Below, in pieces: positions 7,402 to 16,195 of a stretch of DNA of 33,103 bases (positions are counted from its first letter, which is position 1; each line of letters begins with the position of its first letter). A program made the position numbers and the translations under genes. The notes below the pieces were generated by a model. The model searched no databases and had not been told where the DNA came from. It worked only from the letters and a program-made list of their open reading frames with translations. The DNA comes from Verrucomicrobiaceae bacterium (GTDB lineage: Bacteria; Verrucomicrobiota; Verrucomicrobiia; Verrucomicrobiales; Verrucomicrobiaceae): positions 1 through 33,103 of the forward strand of contig JAIXVB010000570.1 of assembly GCA_027483245.1 (NCBI GenBank), read 5' to 3'.

Positions 7402-9345
7402 TCACAACATCGTCTCCGCCTGGGCGAGCACGTCGGCAAAGGGGATACGCTCGAAAAGTCCAAAGGTCTCTTGTCGGGTGAGGCGAGCGCGAGACGTGGC
7501 GGGACTGGTGATACCGCAAAGGAAGCGAGTCACCTGACGCGGGGTGCGCAACGCAGCATGACGCTGGCTAATCAGATCACGCATGATGGCCACGTCTTCG
7601 GTGTTAAGGTCACGCGCTGGGCTCTGGGGAATCGGGCGCGGTTCGGTCATGTCCTGGCCTTTCGCGCGCTCTTGACAGCTGGTGCAGGTGCCGCAGTCCG
7701 CCTCCATTTCCTCACCAAAATAGCGCAACAACCAGCGGGTGAGGCAGCCGCGATGACTGGCGAGTTCGAGGATCTGACTGAGGCGCTGGACATCCCGCTC
7801 CTCACGCCCGGCAAAGAGGCGCTGCATCTTCACCGTGACCCGCTCAGGATCACGCGCGGCGGCATCGCCACACAGGCGGTAGCGCTGGCGGGCACCGCTA
7901 GGTTTCATCTGGATTTCTCCCGACTCCTCCAGCCAACTCAACGCCTTCATGATGCGCTCACGCGGTTCCTGAAGGTCAGCAGCGGCTTCATCCGGGTTCA
8001 CCGTGGTCCATTTCGGTCCGCGTTTGCCACAGGCGAAGAGGCGGCGCAAAAAGGCCTGTCGCTCCGGTTTGTGACCCGCCAAAATGCGTGCCTCGGGCTG
8101 GAGAAACTGATACTGATAGGTGGCGTAGAACATGCCGAGCGGATGCACCAGGCCATCCAGCTCCAGGTTGGTCAGCACGGTCTCGATCACCAGCGGCCGG
8201 ATGTCAGTGCTGCCAGAGAGCTCATAAATGGAGACATCGAACTCCTCTCCCTGACGCAGCAAATGATCCACCAGCTGACGCAGCGCCTGAGGGGTCGGCG
8301 TGTCACCAAACGTGAAGTTCTCCAGCACGATGCAGTCATCCTGGGAGGCCAGCATTTCGCACACCGAGGCCTTGCCATCCCGGCCCGCACGTCCGGTTTC
8401 CTGCATGTAATTTTCCAGCGTCTTTGGCAGATTGTAGTGATACACCGCGCGGATGTCGGCTTTGTCGATGCCCATGCCGAAGGCAATCGTGGCGACGATT
8501 ACTTCCGTGCGACCGGTCATGAAACCATCCTGCGCCGCATGGCGATGTTCATCTGGCAGACCGGCGTGATAGGCCAGGGCATTCACGCCCTGACGCTGAA
8601 GATGCGTGGCCACTTCCTCCGCCGTTTGCTGAAGCGTGACATAGACGATCGAGGGCACCTTGCGTTTGAGCAGCAGCTTGGTGAGCAGCTCTTTGCGTTT
8701 CGCCGCAGCGCAGGGCGTGATGCGATAGTGCAAATTCGGCCGGTGAAAGGAGGTCTGCACGTGATCTGCCTCGGCGATCTCAAAAGCCCGTCGAATGTCA
8801 GCGGCGACACTGGGGGTGGCCGTCGCGGTCAAGGCCAGCACGGGTTTGATCCCCAGTTCACGGGCCACCAGGGCTAGGCGCAGATATTCAGGCCTGAAAT
8901 TGTGCCCCCACTCCGAGATGCAATGCGCCTCATCCACGGCCATCATGGCGATCTTCAAACGCTTCAGTCTCTCAATGAAGTTCTCATTCATCAGCCGCTC
9001 CGGCGCGATGTAGAGCAGCTTCACCGCACCCGTGCGCAGGTCCTCGAAGACTTGCTGCACCTCCTCGAGCTTCAGTGACGAATCCAATCGTGCCGCGCCA
9101 ATGCCCCGTGCTCGCAGGCCCTCGACCTGATCTTTCATGAGGGCGATCAGAGGAGAAATCACCAACGTCACCCCATCCATCAGCAGCGCTGGCAACTGAT
9201 AACACAGCGACTTCCCTGCGCTGGTGGGAAACAGCGCCAGGGCACTCCGACCCGCCAGCAAAGCCTGCATCACCTGTTCTTGTCCCGGTCGAAACGCGGC
9301 ATGGCCAAAATGCTGGCGGAGGGTGGCTGAGAGGTCAGAAGGCAT
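7402..9345 (-). CDS. recQ: RecQ-family ATP-dependent DNA helicase
   Basis: 647 residues from ATG 9345. RecQ enzymes unwind DNA 3'-5' in repair and recombination. Seen: the N-terminal FRPGQEQVM motif 0, Walker A TSAGKS at 41-46 (TGGGKS in most RecQs), DEAH at 138-141 followed by the aromatic-rich loop HCISEWGHNFRPEY, and motif VI QETGRAGRDG. A cysteine cluster (about 534-558, CLTRWLLRYFG...CGTCTSC) matches the RecQ zinc site. It lies about 200 residues after the helicase core, with winged-helix-like sequence between, so the C-terminal half is arranged differently from the E. coli enzyme. No HRDC domain is evident. It is transcribed toward lpdA and divergently from the hydrolase fusion gene. 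Confidence 0.93.
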   Translation of the reverse strand: MPSDLSATLRQHFGHAAFRPGQEQVMQALLAGRSALALFPTSAGKSLCYQLPALLMDGVTLVISPLIALMKDQVEGLRARGIGAARLDSSLKLEEVQQVFEDLRTGAVKLLYIAPERLMNENFIERLKRLKIAMMAVDEAHCISEWGHNFRPEYLRLALVARELGIKPVLALTATATPSVAADIRRAFEIAEADHVQTSFHRPNLHYRITPCAAAKRKELLTKLLLKRKVPSIVYVTLQQTAEEVATHLQRQGVNALAYHAGLPDEHRHAAQDGFMTGRTEVIVATIAFGMGIDKADIRAVYHYNLPKTLENYMQETGRAGRDGKASVCEMLASQDDCIVLENFTFGDTPTPQALRQLVDHLLRQGEEFDVSIYELSGSTDIRPLVIETVLTNLELDGLVHPLGMFYATYQYQFLQPEARILAGHKPERQAFLRRLFACGKRGPKWTTVNPDEAAADLQEPRERIMKALSWLEESGEIQMKPSGARQRYRLCGDAAARDPERVTVKMQRLFAGREERDVQRLSQILELASHRGCLTRWLLRYFGEEMEADCGTCTSCQERAKGQDMTEPRPIPQSPARDLNTEDVAIMRDLISQRHAALRTPRQVTRFLCGITSPATSRARLTRQETFGLFERIPFADVLAQAETML

Positions 9346-9506
9346 CGCGATTCATGCCACAGACTGCTGGAGAACCGAAACAAGTTTTATCCCCAGCCTT
9401 TCCGCACGAGACGGAAATGTGATCAACATCGGTATCAATGTTTCCAGCTCCGACAAAGACACCCCACGGACTCCGTAGCTCTCATTCGCGATCGCTGCTT
9501 TCCACC

Positions 9507-11117
9507 ATGAGAACTCTCCTGCTGCTCCTCACCCTCACCTTGTCAGCCCTGGCCGCTGATGAACCCTTCCCTGTGGTGCTGCAAAGCCGTAATCTCACCG
9601 GCAAAAAACTCTACACCCGCGAGCAATGGTTGCCCTCCAAGACGGCCATGATCGTTTGCGACATGTGGGATCGCCACACCAGCCCCAACGCGATGAAGCG
9701 TGAAGGCGAGATCGCTCCACGCATGAATGAGCTGCTGGAAAAGGCACGCGGTCAGGGCATCCTGATCATTCACGCCCCCAGCAGCTGCATGAAAAGCTAT
9801 GAGGGACACCCCGCTCGACTGCGCGCCCAAAGCGCCCCAACCGCAGCGCGACTACCCGACAAAATCGCCGAGTGGTGCAAACAAATTCCCACTGAGGAGC
9901 AGGCAATCTATCCCCTGGACCAGAGCGATGGTGGCTCGGATGACGATCCTGCCGTTCACGCCGCCTGGGCCCAAGAGGTCGCAGCTCAGGGCCTGAATCC
10001 CAAAGCACCTTGGACAAAACAGATCGATGTCTTGCGCATCGACCCAGCGACGGATGCGATCAGTGACTCTGGCATTGAGATCTGGAACCTCCTCGAAGCG
10101 CGCCAGATCGACAACGTCATCCTCATGGGCGTGCACACCAACATGTGCGTCTCCGGCCGCCCCTTTGGCCTGCGTCAAATGGCCAAGAATGGCAAACACG
10201 TCGCTCTCATGCGCGACTTGACCGACACGATGTACAACCCCCAACGCTGGCCCTTTGTCAGTCATCAGCGCGGCACGGAGCTCTACATCCAGCACGTGGA
10301 AAAGCGCATCTGCCCCACCCTCAGTTCCGATCAATTTCTCGGCGGGCAGCCCTTCACACTCAGCCAAGCCACGGCGGGTAAAAAACGGCTACAAATCCTT
10401 TTGTTAGGCGATAGCACCACCGAGGCGAAGTTTCCCAAGCTCTTGGCTCCCGATGAACCTCAACTGGAAGACAGTCTGCGCATTCTCCTCGCCAGCGAGC
10501 CCGATCTGCCACCCACCGATGTTCACAATGAAGGTCTCAGTGGCGAATACATCCGCCGACTGCTCGACACACGCTATGACCAAGCCGTGAAAGACAAACC
10601 TCAGGCCGATTACATCTTCATCCGCTACGGCATCAATGACTTGGCCAAACGAGAGTCGTTCGACACCCAATTCGTCCTGGATTACACCGAACTGATCAGT
10701 CGTCTGCGCCGCGATCATCCGCAGGCACAGATCATTCCCATGACTGTAATTCCCTATGGCTCAGAAGAGAACAACCAGAAGGTCAATCAGCTCATCCAAC
10801 AGGTCGCCAAGCAGCAGCAATTGACACTTTTTGACCTCTACCCTGCCTACGCCACCGCCCTGAAAGCGGGGCCCAACATGCTGAACTATCGGCGCATGGC
10901 TCTCTCGAAAATCCCTGCGCCGCTTCAGGCATTGGTCACGCCTTATGTCCAACCCGGCACAGTGCCAGAAGTGGTGGTTTTAGACAATCGACTGGATGCT
11001 CATCTGGGGCACCTCCCAGGCTGGTATGGCGATCGTCATCCCAACCTCGCGGGCTATCAAGTCATTGCCAGTGAAACTGCCAAGTTCCTGGCTCCGCTGA
11101 TCCGCCAGCGGAAGTAG
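9507..11117 (+). CDS. Secreted fusion of isochorismatase-like hydrolase and SGNH/GDSL hydrolase
   Basis: 536 residues from ATG 9507, chosen because MRTLLLLLTLTLSALAA is a classic signal peptide; an upstream frame to 9438 adds only an unlikely leader. Residues about 45-265 form a cysteine-hydrolase (isochorismatase-like) domain: Asp52 in IVCDMWD and the nucleophile Cys214 in GVHTNMCVSG. Residues about 292-536 form an SGNH hydrolase: GDST (301-304) with the serine, the glycine in NEGLSG, GIND (375-378) and the DRH catalytic Asp/His at 509-511. Both active sites look complete. The first class cleaves amide-type or enol-ether bonds, the second esters, so the protein could deacylate and then hydrolyse one exported substrate. 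That is inference. It converges on the next gene with 8 bases between. Confidence 0.9.
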   Translation: MRTLLLLLTLTLSALAADEPFPVVLQSRNLTGKKLYTREQWLPSKTAMIVCDMWDRHTSPNAMKREGEIAPRMNELLEKARGQGILIIHAPSSCMKSYEGHPARLRAQSAPTAARLPDKIAEWCKQIPTEEQAIYPLDQSDGGSDDDPAVHAAWAQEVAAQGLNPKAPWTKQIDVLRIDPATDAISDSGIEIWNLLEARQIDNVILMGVHTNMCVSGRPFGLRQMAKNGKHVALMRDLTDTMYNPQRWPFVSHQRGTELYIQHVEKRICPTLSSDQFLGGQPFTLSQATAGKKRLQILLLGDSTTEAKFPKLLAPDEPQLEDSLRILLASEPDLPPTDVHNEGLSGEYIRRLLDTRYDQAVKDKPQADYIFIRYGINDLAKRESFDTQFVLDYTELISRLRRDHPQAQIIPMTVIPYGSEENNQKVNQLIQQVAKQQQLTLFDLYPAYATALKAGPNMLNYRRMALSKIPAPLQALVTPYVQPGTVPEVVVLDNRLDAHLGHLPGWYGDRHPNLAGYQVIASETAKFLAPLIRQRK

Positions 11118-11125
11118 CAGAGCTC

Positions 11126-12175
11126 TCACTTTGCCCGTGTCGGATAGGTCCGTGAATGCTTTTGAGAGGGGACGTTCATCGTGTAGCTTTTGCCATCGTC
11201 ACTGACTTGGCAGTGCAGATGATGAGCGGCACAGGCATCCCCTGAGTCCGCGTGATTGGCGATCATCGACTTGTCTGCGGTGTTCTCTCGATCTTCACGT
11301 ATGTTCTCATGGACTTGATACATGGCCTGAATGGATGGAGTGGATTTGAGCGCGTCCATCGCTGATTGGCTGGTGCCTTTCTTCGGTCCATTGTTCATCA
11401 CCGAAACCGTGGGCTGAAGGCTGCGGATGAGCACGGGATTGTTGCTGGTATCCAGACCGTGATGATTCACCTGATACAGATCGACAACCCCCACGAGATT
11501 GATCGGTGTCACCAGCTTCTCCTCCACATTCCAGGTCAGATCACCTCCATCAAAGAAACGGAAGTCTCCGAACTCGAGCACCAGCACCACACTGTTGGCA
11601 TTGTCGCTGGGATCTGGCGCTTTTGGCGGCACTGAGCCTGTCAGCGGATTCTGTGCAGCACCCTCAGGAGCCTTGATGAACTTTTGGTTCGCGCCTAAAC
11701 AACGCAGCTTCAGCTTGGGGCCACGTGTGGGTTGCTTCAAAGTCACCTCATCGCCGGCTGTCAGCGTCGATCTTTTCGCCACCTTTGCGTTCAGATAAGG
11801 ACGACTCATCAGGGTCCAGCGCATGTCCTGGGGCTTGCCATCAGGACTGCCCTCCGGCACACCTTTGTCATGCAACGTGCCGATGGGCAGAAGCTCCGCC
11901 AGTTCTGCCAACCCACCGAAGTGATCCGCATGAAAATGCGTGATGATCACATGGTCGATCCGCTCCAGACCCGCAACTTCGCGAGCGATCTTGGCGATGC
12001 GCTGGGGATCACGCCCGCCAGGGTTCCCTGTGTCCACCAGCACTGACTCACCCTCGGGCGTCACGATCAACGTCGATCCCCCGCCCTCAGAGTCGATCCA
12101 ATAAAAATCCAGAGTCTGCTCACGAGCAAAGGCGGTGAAGGTAAGTGCCCAAAGGGCAACCAAAAGTAGTTTCAT
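11126..12175 (-). CDS. Secreted metallo-beta-lactamase-fold hydrolase (ComEC/Rec2-like)
   Basis: 349 residues from ATG 12175, which follows an AGGAG ribosome site by 10 bases (one of very few in this window) and gives a signal peptide (MKLLLVALWALTFTAFA). The metal-binding HxHxDH motif is THFHADHFGG (His80, His82, Asp84, His85). Further family positions are DGGDL and the late histidines in YQVNHHGLD. The layout resembles the ComEC C-terminal hydrolase group, whose members cleave phosphoesters or nucleic acid, but here it is a stand-alone exported protein. The C-terminus is His- and Asp-rich (NHADSGDACAAHHLHC). The substrate is unknown. It lies 115 bases downstream of the CehA/McbA-type gene on the same strand. 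Confidence 0.88.
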   Translation of the reverse strand: MKLLLVALWALTFTAFAREQTLDFYWIDSEGGGSTLIVTPEGESVLVDTGNPGGRDPQRIAKIAREVAGLERIDHVIITHFHADHFGGLAELAELLPIGTLHDKGVPEGSPDGKPQDMRWTLMSRPYLNAKVAKRSTLTAGDEVTLKQPTRGPKLKLRCLGANQKFIKAPEGAAQNPLTGSVPPKAPDPSDNANSVVLVLEFGDFRFFDGGDLTWNVEEKLVTPINLVGVVDLYQVNHHGLDTSNNPVLIRSLQPTVSVMNNGPKKGTSQSAMDALKSTPSIQAMYQVHENIREDRENTADKSMIANHADSGDACAAHHLHCQVSDDGKSYTMNVPSQKHSRTYPTRAK

Positions 12176-12290
12176 GATGTGTGTGCTCCTATCACCCCAG
12201 CTGAACGGACAAACTTTCATCTGAATCGAATTTCTCAGACGAGGCAGCGTTCGCAGAAAGGGTTCTCTGCCCAAGCATAACCAGCGGAAG

Positions 12291-14777
12291 TCAGTCTTTT
12301 TTCTGCAGGAGCGCCTTGGCCTTGTCAGCAGTCATGCCCATCGCGGGCAGATCATAGTCCAGCGTGTCGCCATTGGGCTCAAAGCCCTGACCATCGACAT
12401 CCACATAAATGGGATTGTTGTAAGCGCAGGGCCGCATCTTCGCGTAGTCGCTGGTTCCGTAGCCGATCTTTTGATTGCCCTTTTCGTCCAGGGCCACAAC
12501 GATCAAGTGGGCGTCCTGCTGCAAGGGCACGTGAATCGTTTGATCAAACTTCACCACGCCCTGCTGGAACATCTGCGGATGGGTTTCGCGCGTGAAGTTG
12601 AGCTTGGGATCCGGGCGGCTATTGACCAGCACCTGCACACGATTGATGTCCATCCAGTCAGTGCATTGCACGCGCACTTTGAGATCCAGACCACCTGTGG
12701 CGCGGTCATCATCGCCGGCGATTTTACCATTCTGCGTGGTGACCTCTAAAAACGGACCGGTCGTGAGCACGATGTTGCCCTGTTTGACCCTGGGAGCCAA
12801 TTCTGCCCAGTCAATCTTTGCCGGATCATCCGTGCTGCTGGGGATGTAACCCCGCCAGCAGCCAACACCATTTCCATAAACGCTGTGGGCATCCGCCACC
12901 CCCACGGCCGTGACTCGCAGGCCTTGATTCAAAAGCTGACGCCAGATGAACTCACGCACGCTGCGCGCCTTGGCCGCCAGCGCACCTGGAGCACGACTGA
13001 CAATGAAAGGCGCATCATGCAGGATGTCGGTCCCAGGGCCATTTTGCGTCTCGGAACCATCAATCATCGAGCCCACTCCGACAAACCCACCATCGGCGAT
13101 GCTGTCCCCATCCCGATCGACGAACATGTTGGAGAGATCCGGGTGATTGAACTGAATCCAACGATCCGCACGCTCACCCTGCCAACGGCGAAGAGTGAGG
13201 GCGGTGATGCGCGGGTCATCATTCCAAACCGGCGCTCCCCCATCCTGAGCCAGCGGATCGGGCTCAAAAGGAAAGGCATTGAAGTGCTGACGACTGCCCG
13301 TGAGTTCCATGCCTTTGACGGTCTTGATGTGCGCCTCCAGGCCCAACTGTTTGATCATCGGCTCCCAATCATAGAGTCGATTGTGCTCCGTTGTCGGTGC
13401 GAATTCCAAATGCTCGGCAGCGATGTTGATGAGCCGACCATCGGTATCGCAGACATTGTCGCCGCTCGGGGTACTGTGATTGTGGAAGTCACTGCTGATC
13501 CAGCCCTTGGTATCCACCAGACGCTTCAGCGTGCCTTTGAAAACAAACTCCTGCTCTGTAGCCAGGGTGACCTCCTGAGACAGATGACCATACTCGGGGC
13601 CGCGCACCACCACCACACGATACTTGCCAGCGGGCAGTTGAACGGAGAACTGGCCTTTTTCACTGTGATACTGATCCACACAGCCATGAGCACGGTGTTT
13701 CGGGCCGAGATGGAGCTTCGGGGCCCCTGCGTCGAGCGGCTCAAAGTGCGCCTTGCACGGCATGGACAGGCCGGAGTCATCGGTGATGTCAAAGCGAATG
13801 CTTGAGGCACTGGCCAGCACCACAGGCTTGCCGGGCGTGATGGCGGTCTTCAAAGAAGCACGGCCCAGATCTTCAATCACAAGTTCGGTTTCTTTCGAAG
13901 CCAGTTTCAAAGTGAAATTCCCTTCGCTGTCGGCATACGCAGGGATGGGGTCCTTGCCCTCTGGGACAAACAACGTCGCCGTGGAGATGCCCTTGCCCTG
14001 TTTATCCACGAGCCGCCCACTGACCGTTTCCAGAGCCGTGCCACCTTTCACTGCACGAAATTCACCCACCGCCTGGGCAGGCGAAGTGCCGACCGCAAAG
14101 AAACGCGCGATGACCACCTCCTGCTTGGGCGCGAGCTCCAGCGTGTCGGTCAGCTTCTCCACGCCCGTTAAATTGAGCGTCCCCACCGCGTAACCACATT
14201 TGTGGGCAGGGTTGATGGCATCGGTCCAAAAAATACCATCTTCAGTCATGCCCGTGGATTCAAATCGAGTGAAGTCCGACTTCGTGTTCACCTTCTGGGC
14301 TTTGTCCGATTCATTGCGCAGAATCGTGGTGATGAAGACCCCCTGAACACCGTCTTTGACCCGGTATTCGTGACGTTTGAAGATCCCGCCGTTTTTCGCC
14401 GACGTTGTCACGGACTCGACCGCCGCAGCACTGTCTTCTTTGACCGCGACCGTCTTCACATACGATACCGGGCCATGACCGCAGGGACCATAAACCACGA
14501 GCTGATCATTGTTAGTCCCACGCAGGGTCAAATCATAAAGACAACCCGGCGAGACACCCTCTGGACCATAAAAGGTGCTCATGTTGGCGCGACGCAGCGG
14601 CGCATTGTGCGAGATGACCGCTTCCACCCTGTCACTACGCAGCACAAAGTCCCCACGAATGCCATCCGCCTCCTTTCCCCCCGGCAGTTCAGTTTCGCGC
14701 CCCAGCGCCGCCTCAAACACCTCCGCCGAATGAAGAGTCGAAAGGGAAGCGAAACAAAGAATCAAGAGGGTGCGCAT
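12291..14777 (-). CDS. Secreted CehA/McbA-type PHP-domain metallohydrolase
   Basis: 828 residues from ATG 14777, giving a signal peptide (MRTLLILCFASLSTLHSA); a frame extending to 14921 adds unlikely sequence. Residues about 250-420 hold two carboxypeptidase-regulatory-like beta domains (TVSGRLVDKQGKG..., then FDITDDSG...). The catalytic part (about 425-690) is PHP-like. Its metal ligands are visible as DFHNHS (His432, His434), TTEH (His465), GMELTG (Glu491), FNHP (His545) and VADAH (Asp629, His631). CehA/McbA hydrolases are known from carbaryl degradation, but most relatives have unknown substrates, so pesticide degradation should not be assumed. The N-terminal 230 residues look like a beta-rich carbohydrate-type domain. 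Probably co-transcribed with the metallo-beta-lactamase-fold gene. Confidence 0.88.
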   Translation of the reverse strand: MRTLLILCFASLSTLHSAEVFEAALGRETELPGGKEADGIRGDFVLRSDRVEAVISHNAPLRRANMSTFYGPEGVSPGCLYDLTLRGTNNDQLVVYGPCGHGPVSYVKTVAVKEDSAAAVESVTTSAKNGGIFKRHEYRVKDGVQGVFITTILRNESDKAQKVNTKSDFTRFESTGMTEDGIFWTDAINPAHKCGYAVGTLNLTGVEKLTDTLELAPKQEVVIARFFAVGTSPAQAVGEFRAVKGGTALETVSGRLVDKQGKGISTATLFVPEGKDPIPAYADSEGNFTLKLASKETELVIEDLGRASLKTAITPGKPVVLASASSIRFDITDDSGLSMPCKAHFEPLDAGAPKLHLGPKHRAHGCVDQYHSEKGQFSVQLPAGKYRVVVVRGPEYGHLSQEVTLATEQEFVFKGTLKRLVDTKGWISSDFHNHSTPSGDNVCDTDGRLINIAAEHLEFAPTTEHNRLYDWEPMIKQLGLEAHIKTVKGMELTGSRQHFNAFPFEPDPLAQDGGAPVWNDDPRITALTLRRWQGERADRWIQFNHPDLSNMFVDRDGDSIADGGFVGVGSMIDGSETQNGPGTDILHDAPFIVSRAPGALAAKARSVREFIWRQLLNQGLRVTAVGVADAHSVYGNGVGCWRGYIPSSTDDPAKIDWAELAPRVKQGNIVLTTGPFLEVTTQNGKIAGDDDRATGGLDLKVRVQCTDWMDINRVQVLVNSRPDPKLNFTRETHPQMFQQGVVKFDQTIHVPLQQDAHLIVVALDEKGNQKIGYGTSDYAKMRPCAYNNPIYVDVDGQGFEPNGDTLDYDLPAMGMTADKAKALLQKKD

Positions 14778-15154
14778 GATCGGGAAGAGAAGCTGGGCAG
14801 AAAGAACGCTCCTGCACCCCCATCTCTCTCGTGACAAGATCGATGCAGAGGGCAATCGTTTGAAACCCCACCGAGAAAAATCCAAGACCTCAGCGACCTG
14901 AATCAGGCCCTTGGCAATCAAGGCATCGAACTCAGCCAGAATAGTTCGGCGATCCAGTCCCGCACAGTGCGGGGCAAGTTAGGTTTCATTCTAGCTTCAT
15001 GACTCATAGCCATCAGCCTCTGGTTTCAGTAACAGATTTGAGAAATTCCACAGACTGAAGCCTGGGATTCAACTAAAGATCTGCTTACAGCGGCTGATTT
15101 TTTGCATTGTGCCAAAGACCTCCCCAGCTTTGACTGTTCTCGATTTCCAAGTTC
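14778..15154. other. Non-coding gap between divergent genes, with a small palindrome
   Basis: These 377 bases separate the CehA/McbA-type gene from the Mrr gene and should hold promoters for both. The only clear structure is a perfect 7-bp palindrome with a one-base centre (CCCGCAC A GTGCGGG, 14959-14973), which could be an operator. I see no convincing -35/-10 pair and no gene. The minus frame that runs on from the CehA start through part of this gap does not resemble the family and has no plausible start context. Confidence 0.4.
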
Positions 15155-16066
15155 ATGACCGTCCCCAGTTACCAAGATCTGATGTTGCCGCTTTTGCGGG
15201 TGCTAGGCACCGTGGAAAAAGATCTGCACCAGAAGGAATGCACGCAGCATGTTTCGGAGTTGCTCAAACTGACACCAGAACAACGGGAAGAGAGGCTGCC
15301 CAGCGGCTATCAGACCTATGTCCACAATCGCATCGGCTGGGCGGGGTGGTACATGCAACAGGCAGGACTGGTGATGAAGCCCAAGAAGGGGTTTCTCCGC
15401 ATCACCGATGAAGGCAGAGCGCTCCTCGCGAAAAATCCGGCTGCGATAGATACCAAGTTGCTGGCCACCTATGCCAGTTTTCAGAAGAGAGTGATGCAGA
15501 GCGGAGAAACGGCCACCGAGGCCACAATTCTGACCGCGATTCCTAACGAACAAACGCCAACTGACCAGATCGAGGAAGCTCATCAGAAGCTAAACCAGAC
15601 ACTTGCTTCAGACCTTCTCGATCTGATGGCCAAGATGGACCCTTACAAGTTTGAGCAGCTAGTGGTCGATCTGTTGTTTGCCATGGGCTACGGCGGCTCG
15701 AGGGCTGAGGCGGCCTTGGTCACGAAGAAATCGGGAGATGAAGGCATTGACGGCATCATCAATGAAGATCGCCTGGGACTGGATGTGATTTATGTCCAAG
15801 CCAAGCGCTGGCAGGCCACCGTTGGGCGTGTAGAGGTGCAGAACTTTGTCGGCGCGCTCGTTGGCAAACACGCACACAAGGGGGTCTTCATCACCACGAG
15901 TGACTTCCACAAAACCGCCATCGAGTATGCCAAAAACGTGCAGCACAAGGTCATCCTGATTAGTGGCCAGCGCCTCGCCGAGCTGATGATCGAATACGGT
16001 GTCGGAGTCTCCACCATCCGCACCATCGCCATCAAGCGACTGGATTCAGACTACTTTGAAGAGTGA
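15155..16066 (+). CDS. mrr: Mrr-family type IV restriction endonuclease
   Basis: 303 residues from ATG 15155. Mrr proteins cut DNA, in E. coli preferentially methylated DNA. Residues 1-95 match the Mrr N-terminal winged-helix domain (VPSYQDLMLPLL..., ITDEGRALL). The C-terminal nuclease domain has the PD-(D/E)xK variant of this family: Glu167 in FEQLVVDLL, Asp199 in GDEGIDG, and the Gln215-Lys217 pair in QAKRW, all present. GVFITTSDF follows as in other Mrr proteins. No methyltransferase or specificity gene lies beside it, as expected for a methyl-directed or solitary enzyme. The start has no Shine-Dalgarno. Function is inferred from family; the target modification is unknown. Confidence 0.92.
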   Translation: MTVPSYQDLMLPLLRVLGTVEKDLHQKECTQHVSELLKLTPEQREERLPSGYQTYVHNRIGWAGWYMQQAGLVMKPKKGFLRITDEGRALLAKNPAAIDTKLLATYASFQKRVMQSGETATEATILTAIPNEQTPTDQIEEAHQKLNQTLASDLLDLMAKMDPYKFEQLVVDLLFAMGYGGSRAEAALVTKKSGDEGIDGIINEDRLGLDVIYVQAKRWQATVGRVEVQNFVGALVGKHAHKGVFITTSDFHKTAIEYAKNVQHKVILISGQRLAELMIEYGVGVSTIRTIAIKRLDSDYFEE

Positions 16067-16195
16067 GTTCTAGGCTGCCCATAGGGTAACATGGCTTCAG
16101 CAAACCCAAAACCAGGGCAAACGGCCTCAAAACTTGCGAAGCGCACATCCAGCCATGGAGGCGCCTTCAGAACAAAGGCAAGGAGCCGACTCTGA

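Noticed and set aside
7132-8877. 581-codon plus-strand frame across lpdA and recQ
   Set aside because: It is antisense to two well-identified enzymes with intact motifs and shows no family signature.
12885-13805. 306-codon plus-strand frame inside the PHP-hydrolase gene
   Set aside because: It is antisense to the metal-ligand region of the hydrolase and has no recognisable domain.
14778-14921. Extended N-terminus of the CehA/McbA-type protein
   Set aside because: The signal peptide at the ATG 14777 is a far better start, and the extra 48 residues match nothing I know.
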